DNA of 64,000 bases from Dermacentor variabilis (GCF_050947875.1 NC_134574.1:156385534-156449533), one strand, 5' to 3'; counted from the first letter of the stretch, positions 45,346-60,165 are shown. Notes: generated by a model from the letters alone, not told the origin. Translations and numbers: made by a program.

Positions 45346-46549
45346 TTTTTTTTTTTAACGAGAAGCTTCCTTTGCCAACCCTCCCGAGTCATCCTGACCG
45401 TGGCTGGGTTCTGCTGTCTTGCCGAATAGCTTACACGCAGGACAGCACAATGCCATCTTTACTACCCTTACAGGGGTTGTGGCTGGTGGCCTTGTTTTCT
45501 ACGGAATTACTCAGCGCGAAAACAAGTGGATAGCTAAACATCCTCAATGCAACGAAAATACGTCACCAAGAACACAATTAATTTGAAGGAAAGCAAACCT
45601 TTCTATGCTTACTTTCCTAGGTTTTGGAGTTTGGGGCATCTGCTTGGCTGGTCTTTCGCCGAGTAAAGTGCAGTTTACTGCTGCACTATCCCGGGGATCG
45701 GCCCGCTCTAGTCAGTACGCCGGCCACGGATACAGTGCCATATAAAGGGGGTCTCCGCGTCCTGCCGTCTTGCACTGACAGGAAAGTAATCGCCACATGG
45801 TGCCAAACGCTGTGCGGAATATAATCAGTTGCGTGGTATTTATTTATCCGCTCCGCGAAACCTTAGTTTCGCAGATTCAAACATGTGGGCTGGATCGGCA
45901 TTTCTTTTTTTTCTGCTCTCTCTCTCTCTCTCTGTCTGTCTCCTGGCAAACAAATACATACACTCATCACCTCGCGCTGTCTGCTGTTCTCCAGTGTTAC
46001 GTGCTATATTGCCGCTAGAGTGGCGCGCACTCGCCGCTAATGAGGGCGTCAATTAACTAATTGCCAACATGTCGCGCACGGTATATGCGAAGAAATCAAG
46101 GCGACATCTTCGTCAACAGGGAGTCAACAAAAAAAACAATGACGTCAAACCTATAACATCAAGGAGAACCACCACCGCACACCGTATTCCTAATTCGCAA
46201 CGCAAGTGAAAACGAACAGTTTGCCTTCAAAAAAATATAAGTGCCGCTATCGCTTTCGGGACAGCGACGCAAGAAGTGCCCCGCGCGTCGCTTCGCGACA
46301 AGGACGCGCAGCGTCCGTGTCGGGTCAAGGCGACTCTCTTAGCCGTTTCATCGTCACGGCTCGGCGACCGGAGACCCGGCTCATTAGAGGAGGGTGTCGC
46401 AAGTGCACCTTGTCATGCCCGCATCCTGCGACATCGGCTACATATTATATACCGGCTATGTAGCGCTTCTCCTTCTGCGACACATCTGCATGCCTCCCGT
46501 TAGACCACATTGATATCGGTCGACGGGACACTGTCGCCGTCCATTTGCT
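45346..46549. other. No gene recognised
   Basis: A TATAAAGG lies at 45741-45748 with 'tgcactgaca' 30 bp downstream (motif only). Short (TC)n near 45917. No domain. Confidence 0.45.
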
Positions 46550-46730
46550 GCAGAGACTATACGGCATTCCGGTGCTGAGCACGCGAGATCGCGGGTGCGA
46601 TTCCTGACGGCGGCTGTGGCATTCTACGATGCCGAAATGCAAAAAAAAAAAAAAAAAGAAAAGAAAGAAAGTAAAACGCTCGCGTATGTTTACCGCACTG
46701 TGTCCGCGCGGTAAAGAAAACCACGTGGTG
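46550..46730 (+). mobile_element. Eroded Ruka-like SINE
   Basis: 'ggtgctgagcacgcgagatc', the B box 'gggtgcgattcc', 'tgacggcggctgtggcattc' and 'gatgccgaaatgc' follow the family order. An A17 and (AAAG)n tract interrupts the body where 'gaaaacacccg' is expected. The distal half is not recognisable. Confidence 0.65.
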
Positions 46731-49025
46731 AACAGATTGATCCGGAGACCTGCGCTGCCAAAGTGTCCCTCGCAGTCCCAGCGTTGCTTTAGGAACTTAA
46801 GCCTCTCGAATCGACCAATTACTGTAGCCGTCGAAGAAGCTTCGCCGCGTTAATGCCGGCAGAAGCCAAGATGAGAAGTGACGATACCGCAAAGGGGCTA
46901 CGCCGGACTTCGCAAGAACCGATACGTTTAAGAACTCGTTCTTTACGTGAACGATAACGGAGCGTAACAGATTTAAATATGTACCTGATATTCACATTGT
47001 GTAAACTGTACGCAATAATGCCTGTGTTTCTCTTTTCTTTTTCATGTGTGTTTGTTTCAGAATAAGCCATGTACCAATCAGCCCAAGGGAACACAATCGT
47101 CAACGAAGGCAGGCATGCGCTTTTAATTTTATCTCCCGAACAATTTCTTTTCTGGTGTTGAATGCACCGTGACACGCCCTGCATATTATTACGTTGCGCG
47201 TTCTCTTGGTGCGACGAAGGACATTTATGCAGTTATGTTGCTGTCATCCAGTGCTTTCGGATGATAGTAGGAGTGTGAATGAATGAATGAATGAATGAAT
47301 GAATGAATGAATGAATGAATGCCTCGAATCGGTGAGCTTTCAGGTGGCACTGTCGCCTGCTTATTCCTTCTCTAAATTCTTATTCCTTTGAGCATATATA
47401 TTATACTAACTCCTCGAAATTCATGGATAAAAAATAAAGTCGCTGTTACACAGCACACAAACCGCTATTGTGTGAGTCTACATTTAACATTTTCAAATTC
47501 GTGGAAACACGCCGAATTTGTTTAGGAATCCCTCGCATTGACATCTCATGATGACCACTCGCATACACGTTCTCAAATTTTGAATCGCTAATACAGTACA
47601 TGCACCCTTTCTCAACACGACGCTGTTCCAGTGTACTAGTTTGCTGTAACGATGTCATCCGACTACGCGACGCCATCTTGGCGCATGCAGCTGACGCAGA
47701 ACGCGCTCGGTAACGCACTGCGCCAGCGCCGTGGCCCATGACTGACATATAGGGGAGCACCCGGTGTTTGCGAGCAGACGACAAACGACAACGCGTGTAG
47801 CAGACGACAACGACGGCGGCTAGCTACGATCACCACCACAACAACACCAACAACAGAACGGTAGAAAAAAAAAGAAAACGACGTTATTAAGCTCAACAAC
47901 AGAGCGTTGCACAGGAAAGCGGCGAGGACCATTGGACGCGTGTAATACAGCACAGGTACCTCCATTACGGTACAAATTGGGAGACAGAGAGGTTGTGCCG
48001 TGCTCTGCTCCAGAGAGCGGGGGTAATACGCTACGCGGCATTGAGGCTCTCGCGGTCTGCAGCTTCCAGCGCATAAACCCGCAAAGCTACTACGGAGAAA
48101 CAGCAAAAGCTAAACAAAAAGAAGGTTAGAATAAGAGAGACGCGGGGACAGGGACCACGATAGATGGCGCGGAACATCGCGTGACCGTCGCGCGGCGACA
48201 TCACACAAGAAACAAGAACCAACAAAGCAACAACAACAACAACAACAACAAAAAAGCAATATGGCGGACGGTGGCCGTCCGAGCGTGACTCAGCGGTGGG
48301 TCTCTGCTCGCGCAGGTGCTAGCGGGAGGGTGCGCTGGTTATACTCCAATTAGTGGTCTGTAAATAGGGTCGGCCGCAGGTGACCTCTGCTAATGAGCAA
48401 AGGGACAACGGAAGGGGGTAAGAGGGGGGGGGGAGGGAGGGAGGCGGCGAACGCATAAGCGACCGCTTTGCGCGCACCGTCGCTTTCGCTAATCGCCACT
48501 GTTACACCGCGCCGCCGCCACCGCTGCCACCCAGTTCTGTGTGCTCATCCATCCTGTCGCTTACGTTTTCTTTGTTGTTGTTTTGCCTTTCCTGTTCCTC
48601 TATTACTGGCACGTCGTCACGCAACTATTCTCGCGCCTAGGTGCGAAATGATATGCCGTCCGAGTGCTTGCTCTCTTGCGCCGTGGAGATAAACAAGTTG
48701 CTTTACGAGGGTAGTTGGTATACACGAGTTCTTTTTAGGCTGTTACTGTGACTGTCCTTACCCGTCGCGCTACATAAAGTGCAGCAAACTATCGTCACGC
48801 TGTCATGGCAACGACTGAATATAATGCAGCCTATATTCGAGAGCTTTAGAAACGGGCGACCAACAGATGGGGGAAGCTATATATCGTCCAGGCGTAGAAA
48901 ATAACGCAAGGGCAGCACGAAAGAAGCCAAGATGCGTACAAAATGGTTTGGGTTTTCGAGTACAAAACGCCACTTGGGGACGTTACTTCTAAAATTCCCT
49001 TTCGAAAGACAAAAAGAAAGGCATA
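46731..49025. other. No gene recognised; (GAAT)11 at 47277-47320
   Basis: Besides the GAAT array there is a (CAA)n tract at 48231-48251 and a G9 run near 48426. Frames up to 147 codons show no domain. Confidence 0.5.
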
Positions 49026-49240
49026 GTCTGGCTTCGGTGCTTGGGGCTCTGCTGCTTAGCACGTGATGACGGTGTGGGTCTGCGAAATTCGAACCCGCAG
49101 CCTACTCGGAGGTGGCATCCAAATGGGGGCGCTACGCATAAACACTCGCATTTAGGTTTAAATGCACTTTAAAGACCCATAAATGGCCGCAATTTTTTCC
49201 GGATTTTACATCGAAATGGCTCTTGGATAATCTGCGTATG
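49026..49240 (+). mobile_element. Eroded Ruka-like SINE
   Basis: The order of family words is kept but diverged: 'ctgctgcttagcacgtgatg', B-box-like 'aaattcgaaccc', 'cactcgcatttaggtttaaa', 'cactttaaagacccataaat', 'ccgcaattttttccggattt'. The 3' end is not sharp. Confidence 0.65.
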
Positions 49241-49903
49241 CCTTGTCCGCCTAGGCCGAAATGAAATTCAGTTGTCTTTCCATCCATTCGTGCTTCCTCC
49301 TCCTCCTCCTCTTCCTCACTTGGCTAGTATATGTTCATTCGTTTTCCTGGCTAGCAAGTGTATACAGCGGCGGCTGTAAAACAACATACAGCTTGTGTCG
49401 CGCATACATATTCAGGCGCAGCATCTGCAGCCCCATCTGGTGCATGGTAGCAACTGATCATCGCTCCTACAGAAGCCGGTCTGTATTGGCTGGCACGTCG
49501 TAACGGTATACGGGGTGAACCTAGAAGGAACGGACGTGCTAATTACGGCGCGGACTTCACGACCGACTGGCTAATGAAGCTACCGCTACCCAAACACTTA
49601 AGCCATTTTCTGTTTTCGTTACTTTTCCTTTTTCATTATAGTAACGAGTGCGCACCCTATTAACACGGGCAGCCTGGCGGAATCACCAACGAGCAGCGTT
49701 TCGCTCTGTTCCCGACAGGTGGCGATGAATTTATGCCTGCGGCGCCAGACGATGCGCTTCGTTCGGCTGGGCATTCCGGCAACATTTCGCACACTACACG
49801 CACTACTGCATTATCGCTCACTCGAGATATTGTTAGCCTAGCCGGAAATTAGCGCACCGGACAGTGAAAAAAAAAATAGTAGTGGTAGCGACCGACGTGG
49901 ATG
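49241..49903. other. No gene recognised
   Basis: A short CTC-rich tract near 49292-49316 and frames up to 80 codons, no domain. Confidence 0.5.
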
Positions 49904-50065
49904 ATCAGCCACTGCCGGGGAGTCATATCGTTTGGTTGTTCTTTTTGTCAAATTTGTTTGGTTGTTTGTTTGTTTTTCGTTCAGCCACTGAAGGGTAATC
50001 ATCTCGTTTAATTGTTCTTTTTGTCAAACTTGTTTGTTTAATTGTTTGTTTAATTGTTTGTTCGT
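49904..50065 (+). repeat. Tandem duplication of about 80 bp, TTTG-rich
   Basis: Unit 1 starts 'cagccactgccggggagtca' (49904) and unit 2 'cagccactgaagggtaatca' (49983). Both contain 'attgttctttttgtcaaa'/'gttgttctttttgtcaaa' and end in TTTG/TTTA runs. Confidence 0.85.
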
Positions 50066-50331
50066 TCATTCGTTTGTGCACACAGATTCATAACATTCGC
50101 AGTAACAGTAAGGTGTAACTTTTGCCCTATACCAGGCAGACGGAACGAGAAACATACCCAACAATTTCAGACATTGCCCCTTTCATTTATCTGTCAGACT
50201 TCATAGCAATACACAAACTCCATTCCATGGGTCGCATTAAAAAAAAATTGACACGTTGAAAGGTCACGCTGAATTTCAACAATTTAGATTAAAGACGCCG
50301 GGAGGCTACGCCTTTCTAATAACATGCGTAT
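50066..50331. other. No gene recognised
   Basis: AT-rich; the LINE ORF cannot be followed here. Confidence 0.4.
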
Positions 50332-50521
50332 TTACGGCACTTGGTCCTTCTGCACTTTGTGAAGGATGCTGGATTGCATGAACGCTTGTCCCCGTGGAGA
50401 TTCCTCTGCGACTGACAGAGAATGGCAGACTATTATTTTTCTTTTCTCTCCTTGTCTGTTGTGCCCCTTTGCCCTTCCCCAAGTGCAGGGTAGCCAACCG
50501 AGCGCTACTTGGTTAACCTCC

Positions 50522-50596
<75 letters not shown>
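50332..50596 (+). mobile_element. LINE C-terminal end, 3' UTR and long (TC)n tail
   Basis: The frame from 50332 reads LRHLVLLHFVKDAGLHERLS and stops soon after, resembling the last helix of I/R1-type LINE proteins (compare LSDRL at 40.6 kb). It is followed by 'caagtgcagggtagccaacc', 'cttggttaacctccctactc' and (TC)35 at 50527-50596. No clear target duplication. Confidence 0.75.
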
Positions 50597-50601
<5 letters not shown>

Positions 50602-51000
50602 CCCTATTGGGTTATAGCAGTTACCTGGCCGGGTTTAAACATTTTCGCCGACGATTCCAATACCACAAGAAAACATATCCACCAGTCATAAGTCATGACC
50701 ACGTTGGGTTTGACGGCGTACATTGTTTCACAATTGTCATCACAATTTTTTGTTTACAATGCCACAATAACTAAACGAACGAATCAATGAACTGACCACG
50801 TTGAGGTGACCGCGTCCACTTTCGCACAATGCTTTACCACGGGATCCCATCAAGTGAGCTGTTCTCGCGACGCACTTTACTTTCCCATCGTTGACAGTAC
50901 AATAATAACTTCAATAAGCGTAAACCCGCTAATCAACCAGTTGACCACGAGCCTGTGACGACGCAGGCTAGCGTACAACGCTTCGCCGCTTCCCAGCAGT
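50597..51000. other. No gene recognised
   Basis: A short NIFADDSNTT reading at about 50638 recalls the RT FADD motif but lacks its surroundings (see rejected list). Confidence 0.45.
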
Positions 51001-51190
51001 GAGCGAGCTGTAGACTTGAAGGAAAAAAAAAACAGTCACAAAAACAAAAGACAAGAAGGGAGGTTCACACCACAACGACTTGTGGTGGAAAACAAAAGAT
51101 AAGAAGAGGGGTTCACACTACAATGACACAAGTCGTTGTGATGTGAACCTGTCTTCTTGTCTTTTGTGACTGGTTTTCTTTCCTTCAACT
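51000..51190 (+). mobile_element. Fold-back element with duplicated arm
   Basis: The left arm 'ttgaaggaaaaaaaaaacag', 'aaaagacaagaagggaggtt' is mirrored on the minus strand by 'ttgaaggaaagaaaaccagt', 'aaaagacaagaagacaggtt', and both continue to 'cacaacgactt'. Within the centre the 'acaaaaga(c/t)aagaag...ggttcacac' segment occurs a second time. A head-like 'gagcgagctgtagac' precedes the left arm. It is non-coding; target duplication not clear. Confidence 0.8.
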
Positions 51191-54393
<3,203 letters not shown>

Positions 54394-54582
54394 CTGAGCT
54401 AGTGATTCATGTTTCGGAATTTACCAGCGCAAAACAGACAAGGACGAAGTATAAGAACACAACACTGGCGCTGTGTTCTGTTCTTTTATTTCCTTCGTCC
54501 ATGTCTGTTTAGCGCCGTTAATTTCCGAAACACGAATTATCCACCAACTCGCCCCAGGTTTCTCTTCTAGTACTGAGCTAGT
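54394..54582 (-). mobile_element. Fold-back element with 10-bp target duplication
   Basis: 'ctgagctagt' at 54394-54403 and 54573-54582 brackets 169 bp. Read on the minus strand, the insert starts with an asymmetric leader and head ('cctggggcgagttggtggat') and then a palindrome. Its arm 'attcgtgtttcggaaattaa' pairs with plus-strand 'attcatgtttcggaatttac', and 'gcgctaaacagacatggacg' with 'gcgcaaaacagacaaggacg'. The hairpin tip is near 'acactggcgctgtgttc'. Head and polarity match 59.0 kb. Confidence 0.82.
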
Positions 54583-55239
54583 AAAGGTCAGAAATCTTCA
54601 CTCATCCTACAGCATTTATATCTGCAGCGTCAGAAAAAAAAATAGAAACTTCGCACATACGCAATATGTCCAGCTCTGTTTATTTTCTTCTTTTCTCTGC
54701 ACGGGCAAGCAGACTGGTAGGGTATACACGTATGGGCTGGCGCCATCCAGTCTCCCCGTAAAGTGACGCATCGTCGCAGTTTATGGGACTCAAGCGCGCC
54801 CATGTGGCGTTTGCGCGACGGACACGACCGCTACCCCCACCCCCCTATCCGACGTCACGCACACACACACACACACACACCACTCCCTCGAGGCAACCGA
54901 GCTCGGTTTCCTGGAAGCCAAGCGGGCTCCTCTACGGCCGAGTCAACCGGAGACCGCGGCTCTCTCAACACTTCGCCCGCTTCAATTCTTTCGTTTTCTT
55001 TCAGCCTCTTCTTCTTCGTCCTTCCATGTACGCGCTCTTCCTCAAAGCCACTTTATTTGGCCGTCTCGCGTTTTCTTTCTTTCTTCCTTTCTTCGTGCCT
55101 TCGGAGAAGCCCTTGGCCACACAGAGCGGACCACGTCGTCTCTGCTTACTCGGCGCACGCGGCCCCAAATCCACTTGTGGCCGTCGTGACGCCAGAGGCC
55201 CACGGGTTCTCTCGGCCGGCCTCAGCGGGCCACGCTCGT

Positions 55240-55271
55240 TATATAAACTCGGCCCGGCCGAGTTCCGTGCA
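55240..55271 (+). promoter_or_regulatory. Candidate core promoter: TATATAAA with GCAGC 31 bp downstream
   Basis: TATATAAA (55240-55247) in GC-rich DNA has an A within 'cgtgcagcgc' at 55271, the usual 31-bp spacing to a start site. No following ORF is recognised; the first ATG (55342) is followed at once by a stop. A spliced leader exon or chance are both possible. Confidence 0.3.
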
Positions 55272-56191
55272 GCGCCCTGTGAGCCTGGGGATCGGGAAGG
55301 GCGCGTCTCCGTCGTCGTGCGTGCGATTTATCCGCGTCGCGATGTAGTACCCCCGTTATGACAATCTCACATTGCGGGAATTGCGTGCGGTCTGCTTGCG
55401 ACGCCCCGCGTCTGCTACTGCGCGCGCGAACTCTCTCTTTTTTTTTTCCTTCGCCTTCTTTCTTTTAATCGCTTATCCAATTTACCTCCGAGCATGGTAG
55501 CCGACTGGACTGCGTGCGTGCGTGCGGGCGGGCGGGCGGAAAGGCAGGGCTGTCTGCTAGGCGTAGGTGAGTTAGCTGCTCCATACGTGAAATGACGCTA
55601 ATAGACAGAAGAGAGACAGCAAACAGACGTTCGTTCCTTGACTCTGAGGCTTGTGACAACCTGAGTGGCGTCGACTATATTGGCCCAACGTTAGGCAACG
55701 GTGATCATACGTGGGACAGGCCCTACGATAAACCAGCAATGAGCAACGTTCAAAATACGCGCAATAAGATCTGCACTCCTGAGCAATGTTGGTCACGCGT
55801 AGAACAAATAATGGCCATCCAATAAGTTTGCGAGAGCCTCGCACTCGGTAGCGCAGGGCAGACATTTGTCGGGGATAGGTCTACGAATAATGCACTCATG
55901 CCGGGGTGCTCGCATTCTGTCCTCGTTTGCGTCTTTCCTGTGCTGTACATGATGTGCTTATTAAAGCTAACCCAGTAGTGTGTTTGATCTATACCGCTAC
56001 GTTCTGTAAACTGTATACGGTGCTCCTACACTGGGCAGATGTCGGTAGTACATTGGACTTGCAATGTCCACACATTGGCGGTGTTCTAGCGCTGCTCCAA
56101 TTAGTGTGCGCAACATGGGTATGCGTAACGAATCATAATCTATAGTGTATTAAAATCATAGCAAAATACAACGTACGGATAAATAAACAGA

Positions 56192-56226
56192 AGGAGGTCC
56201 GAAAGCACTAGGCTGCGGGACCTCCT
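56192..56226. repeat. Perfect 9-bp stem hairpin
   Basis: AGGAGGTCC and GGACCTCCT are separated by 17 nt. Possibly the core of a small interspersed repeat; no other copy is in this window. Confidence 0.6.
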
Positions 56227-57174
56227 ATCAAAGGTCGCAAACAGTAACAAGCAGCACCAGGAGTCCAACAATGCGCCAACTTATAACGCGCACAGTTCCA
56301 CAAACGATGTAATTGCCGCGTGACAACCCGCCTGCGTGGTCCCCACGCTTCGGGTATACTGCACGCAACTACGGTGGCTGCCAACAGGACGGGCCAGCCC
56401 GGCGGTGGTGCTCGCTGTCCGGCCCCAAGGCCTTTTCACTTTAGTCCAGCCGGAGACGGAGGCCAGGCCAGCCGCTGTCCGCGCGTATTTCATCCGTTCG
56501 TCGACGGCTGACAACGAGCGGTCGGCTTTCTCTTCGCTCGCTCCATTTAGTACGCTAGATTAAGCCACCCTAGCTCTTTCATTGTCTTTTCGTTTCGTTT
56601 ATTTTTCTATCTCTCTTTTTCGCAGCTCTCTTCCCAACTCTCTTTCGTCGACTTAATGTGGCAACACTACGTCGAAGGTTGTCTCTTCTACGGTTTTGTC
56701 TCCCGCTTCTAAAAACGCATCTCCAAGACGTCTCCGCGACTTGGCGGCACCTCGCGTGGAAAAGAAAAAGCTAAAGGCAGCACGTATTACAGCTGCATTT
56801 GAACACTTTGCGCGTGCGAGCCTTCGAAAAAACAGAACATAGCTTGCATTAAGCGCGTAATAAAGCGTCACTATATTTTCTCGTGCGCAGGCGACCTTCG
56901 TAGCCGGGATTGCCAGAACTGATACGAGACTTCAGATCGGGAACTTAACGCAGTCACGGCTATACCCTAGATGCACATACATATAGCCTCGAGGGAGAGA
57001 GAACAACCACGGTCTTACAGGACGGGACCGGACGCGCGCCAAATGCACGAGTAACGAAAGTTCAAATCCAATCGGCCGCGCGCTGTCTCCTTCTTTAGAG
57101 TTCTTTTTGTAGCTTTATCTCCACTCTAAACATTGAAATTATGTTCTGTGGTTTTGCGTTCCAACACTCACGGT

Positions 57175-57370
57175 ATAATTATGAAGCACGCCGTAGTAGC
57201 TAGGAGATTCCCGATTAATTTTGACCATTTGTAGTTTTTTCCTTCTTTACCGTGCACCCCAATGCGCGGTACATCATGAGTGTGTCTGGCTTCCGCCCCC
57301 GTCGTAATGTAGCTCGAACCCACGACCTCCTGATCAGCATTGCCGCAATCTATCGCACAGGGGTCAGTCT
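57175..57370 (-). mobile_element. Eroded Ruka-like SINE, minus strand
   Basis: Plus-strand words 'gaagcacgccgtagtagcta', 'accgtgcaccccaatgcgcg', 'ggcttccgcccccgtcgtaa' and 'ctcgaacccacgacctcctg' are the inverse of the family order; the B box is 'tgggttcgagct' on the minus strand. Heavily diverged. Confidence 0.75.
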
Positions 57371-58991
57371 AAAACATTGATGTATATTTCGATTCGGCCA
57401 CATGTTTCCTTGCTTTAGATGACTGTTGGCCTTCTTGGCAGTCAACCTCGAATTACTTTTGTTTGCATTAGGAACTAAGCATTCGCTTAGTTATTTGTGA
57501 AACTGGCAAGCCGAAACGTCATCAACAAATTTCCGCTTTACTGAGTACACAAAATCATAAGCAAGTAGTCATACAACTAGTTACACAACAGAACTAGTTA
57601 CATGGACGGATGGATGTATGGATGTTATGAGCGTGCCCTTTGGAACGGGGCGGTGGGTTGCGACACCAAGCTCTTGCTCTTATACTACTTAATGTCCTAC
57701 CTAAGTAAAAAAAGAAAAGAAAAAAAACGCAAGATGAATTCCCAAAACCAAATTTTCTAACCCCCTACACCTACAGTTGCGATATGTGCGCGCCACCTGT
57801 CGGCTGCCGCCATAATTCGTTTTCGTTTCTTGTTTGTCTGTTTGATGTTCTTTCTCATCTCTCTCGCACATTTTTCGGGAGCGACTCGCTGCAGGCGCTG
57901 TAGAGGCGCTATCAAACGGAAAGGCCTCGCGCGCGCACGCACACACACACGCTCGCCAGCGAGGTCGCATGCCGGACGCGGTTCTCGGCACACATCGCGA
58001 ACGTCCATCGCGTACACTGACCGTACGTTCCCGTACGTCACACAGCGGGCAGCAAGCGGCTGTACCTCCCAGGTGAGCCTTATCATGGACGCGGCGTAGA
58101 CTTCTCCTCCTCGCTGTTTCCTTTCTTCCTTTCTGGAATCTTCGCGCTTCGCGCGAACCGTCATGGCGAAATTTGCGAGTCCAGGTGGCGCACACAGAAC
58201 TGAGCACGAGTAACGGGGGAGGAGGATGGGCGGGATGAAATGTGAGGCCCTCCCTATGGCTGCACTTTCCAACACACCGCCGCCGCGCCCACTGAACACG
58301 GCTTCCTCATGACAGTAGTTCGCGCCGTGGACCGCACGTTTGCTCTCATTGCGGAATGGCGTGTGTGCAGAGAAGGAGGGGGCAAAGATAGAGAGAGGGA
58401 AAGGGAGGGCTATGCGTGGGTCAATTCTTGGTAGTGTCCAGATTTGTTCTATACCTTGGTTTTTCTTTTTTCCTTCTTTTTTTCCTGCGTGCGGAGTGAC
58501 CAGCCGAAGGCTTCGCGGCCGTATATATACGGGCAGGTGATGCCACGTGGTCGCCTGACCCGGTTCCCCCCAGCCTACCCCCCGTTGAGCTCCGCACGCT
58601 ACCCGCCATCGCCAGCTTCATATCTGTGTAGTATAATCCTCAAAAAAAAAAAAAAAAACCGAAAGCCATGGGACACGTGTTTCTCCCCACGGACTTAGTA
58701 GGAAGTTTGTAACAATTAAAAAAATTGCAATAAAGAGAGACTCTCGGTTCTTTTGTGAATTGGTTGTTGTGGATAGATTGAGATAGAACGTACGCCCCGG
58801 CAATCCCATTTCTCGCTGTTGTGCTGGAGAAAAACGAATAAACGAATAACTAAATGAAATAACGAAATATAAAAATAATGATAGAAATACGTTGGCATCA
58901 AAACAAATAATACTCAAAAAAATGCGATAACAAAGATAAGGGTGTCTCGAGGGAGGGACATTTCCTGCGACAATTTGGCGCGCACTTTGTA
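57371..58991. other. No gene recognised; 14-bp TATA palindrome at 58519-58532
   Basis: CCGTATATATACGG is a perfect palindrome containing a TATA-like core. Minus frames of 168 and 180 codons (57701-58299) lack domains. A16 run near 58641. Confidence 0.5.
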
Positions 58992-59186
58992 AGTTGGTTC
59001 ACTAGGGTTGAGGACTGGGCGAGTTGGTATTACTTTCTAAAATTGGTACAGCGCAACGTACAAAGGAAGCAACAAGCAGAGCCGGCCAGATAAAGGAGCA
59101 CAACGCTCTGCTCCCTTATCTGGCCGGCTCGGCTTGTTTCTTCCTTTGTACGTTGTGCTGTACCAGTTTTAGATTGTAAATTGGTA
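58992..59186 (+). mobile_element. Fold-back element with head 'ctgggcgagttggtattac'
   Basis: The head lies at about 59015-59033 and a palindrome follows to about 59186. The left arm is 'aaattggtacagcgcaacgt', 'acaaaggaagcaacaagcag', 'agccggccagataaaggagc'. The right arm inverse is 'aaactggtacagcacaacgt', 'acaaaggaagaaacaagccg', 'agccggccagataagggagc'. Flanks 'gcgcgcactttgt' and 'gcgccgctttgt' may be a degraded target duplication. Non-coding. Confidence 0.83.
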
Positions 59187-59279
59187 GCGCCGCTTTGTGC
59201 GTCCATGCATGTCCGTCTCGTGTGCGTGTGGCCTTTCAGGGTTGCCGCAAGAAGCGACGCTGAGTTTAGGGCTAGCGTT

Positions 59280-59490
59280 TACACCCACCGCGGTATAGCT
59301 GATTGCCTATATCGAGTTCCGCTGCTGATAACGATGTCACGGTTTCGAATCCGATGGGGCGTGGAATGCAAGAACGCTCGTGTACTCTGAGTTGGATGTA
59401 CGTTGGATAAAACCCTCGTGGTTAAAGTTAACTACGGCGTGCTTCGTAACCATATCGTCATTCTCGCACGTAAAACCCTACAATTTATTT
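59280..59490 (+). mobile_element. Eroded Ruka-like SINE
   Basis: 'cacccaccgcggtatagctg', B box 'ggtttcgaatcc', 'gaacgctcgtgtactctgag', 'ctacggcgtgcttcgtaacc' and 'gcacgtaaaaccctacaatt' occur in family order and spacing. Almost full length but diverged, with no clear target duplication. Confidence 0.85.
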
Positions 59491-59587
59491 AACTTGCAGC
59501 GATGAGTAACGCCGTTATATTAACGCGATAGCGTAAAGGGCCCAGGGTGTCGCAGAAAGTCCGGTGTCGGCGGTGTTGTCCGTGAGC

Positions 59588-59593
<6 letters not shown>

Positions 59594-59647
<54 letters not shown>
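59594..59647 (+). repeat. (TA)n microsatellite
   Basis: About 27 TA units. Confidence 0.97.
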
Positions 59648-59652
<5 letters not shown>

Positions 59653-60165
59653 GTATATGTTACGCCTTGCTATATGACACGCGGTATATGCGGGCTATAT
59701 CGCCACAACATTCTGTCACTAAAGTTTCTCATACCTTGTCTTGCGTTCTTGACAAAGTTATTCCTCGGAATTTTGAGAATGACAGCCCACAAACAAATGT
59801 CACGAAACAAAGCACCGATAGCGCACGTCATTTATGTTAAATCTTCTCAGTCTTAAATATTAAAAGTCCGAAAGAATAACAGAAACCAGAATTTTTTTTT
59901 TTTTTTGGCACGGCTGTGCAATACTTCCGGGATCAGCCCACACAAAAGGCCGCGGTTCTACCAGAAACCCCGCCTTCGTGCATAGCGTTCGCCGCCAGAG
60001 ATTCCCGGTGTACATTTATTACGGTTACATAATAAGCTACAGTTGCCAGGAAGCGTGAGAAGCAGTCAGGGATCTTTCAATTTATTTCGGCATCAAACGT
60101 GCTCCTTTACCTTCCAGAGACCAGAATGCACCTCATAAGGACACTAATGACTTTTCAAAAAAAAA
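59648..60165. other. No gene recognised
   Basis: T14 run near 59892. Short frames without domains. Confidence 0.5.

Larger units (their letters stand above)
54583..57174. other. No gene proven; GC-rich 54.8-55.4 kb
   Basis: Two overlapping plus frames (194 and 192 codons) fill 54763-55361 without a domain. CA9 near 54858. At 55483-55514 'tacctccgagcatggtagcc' faintly recalls the LINE 3' UTR. The rest is mixed. Confidence 0.45.

Noticed and set aside
50509..50691. FADD motif (NIFADDSNTT) suggesting reverse transcriptase
   Set aside because: Only four residues match. No RT blocks occur before or after, the frame begins in a TC microsatellite, and the sequence lies downstream of a LINE 3' end.
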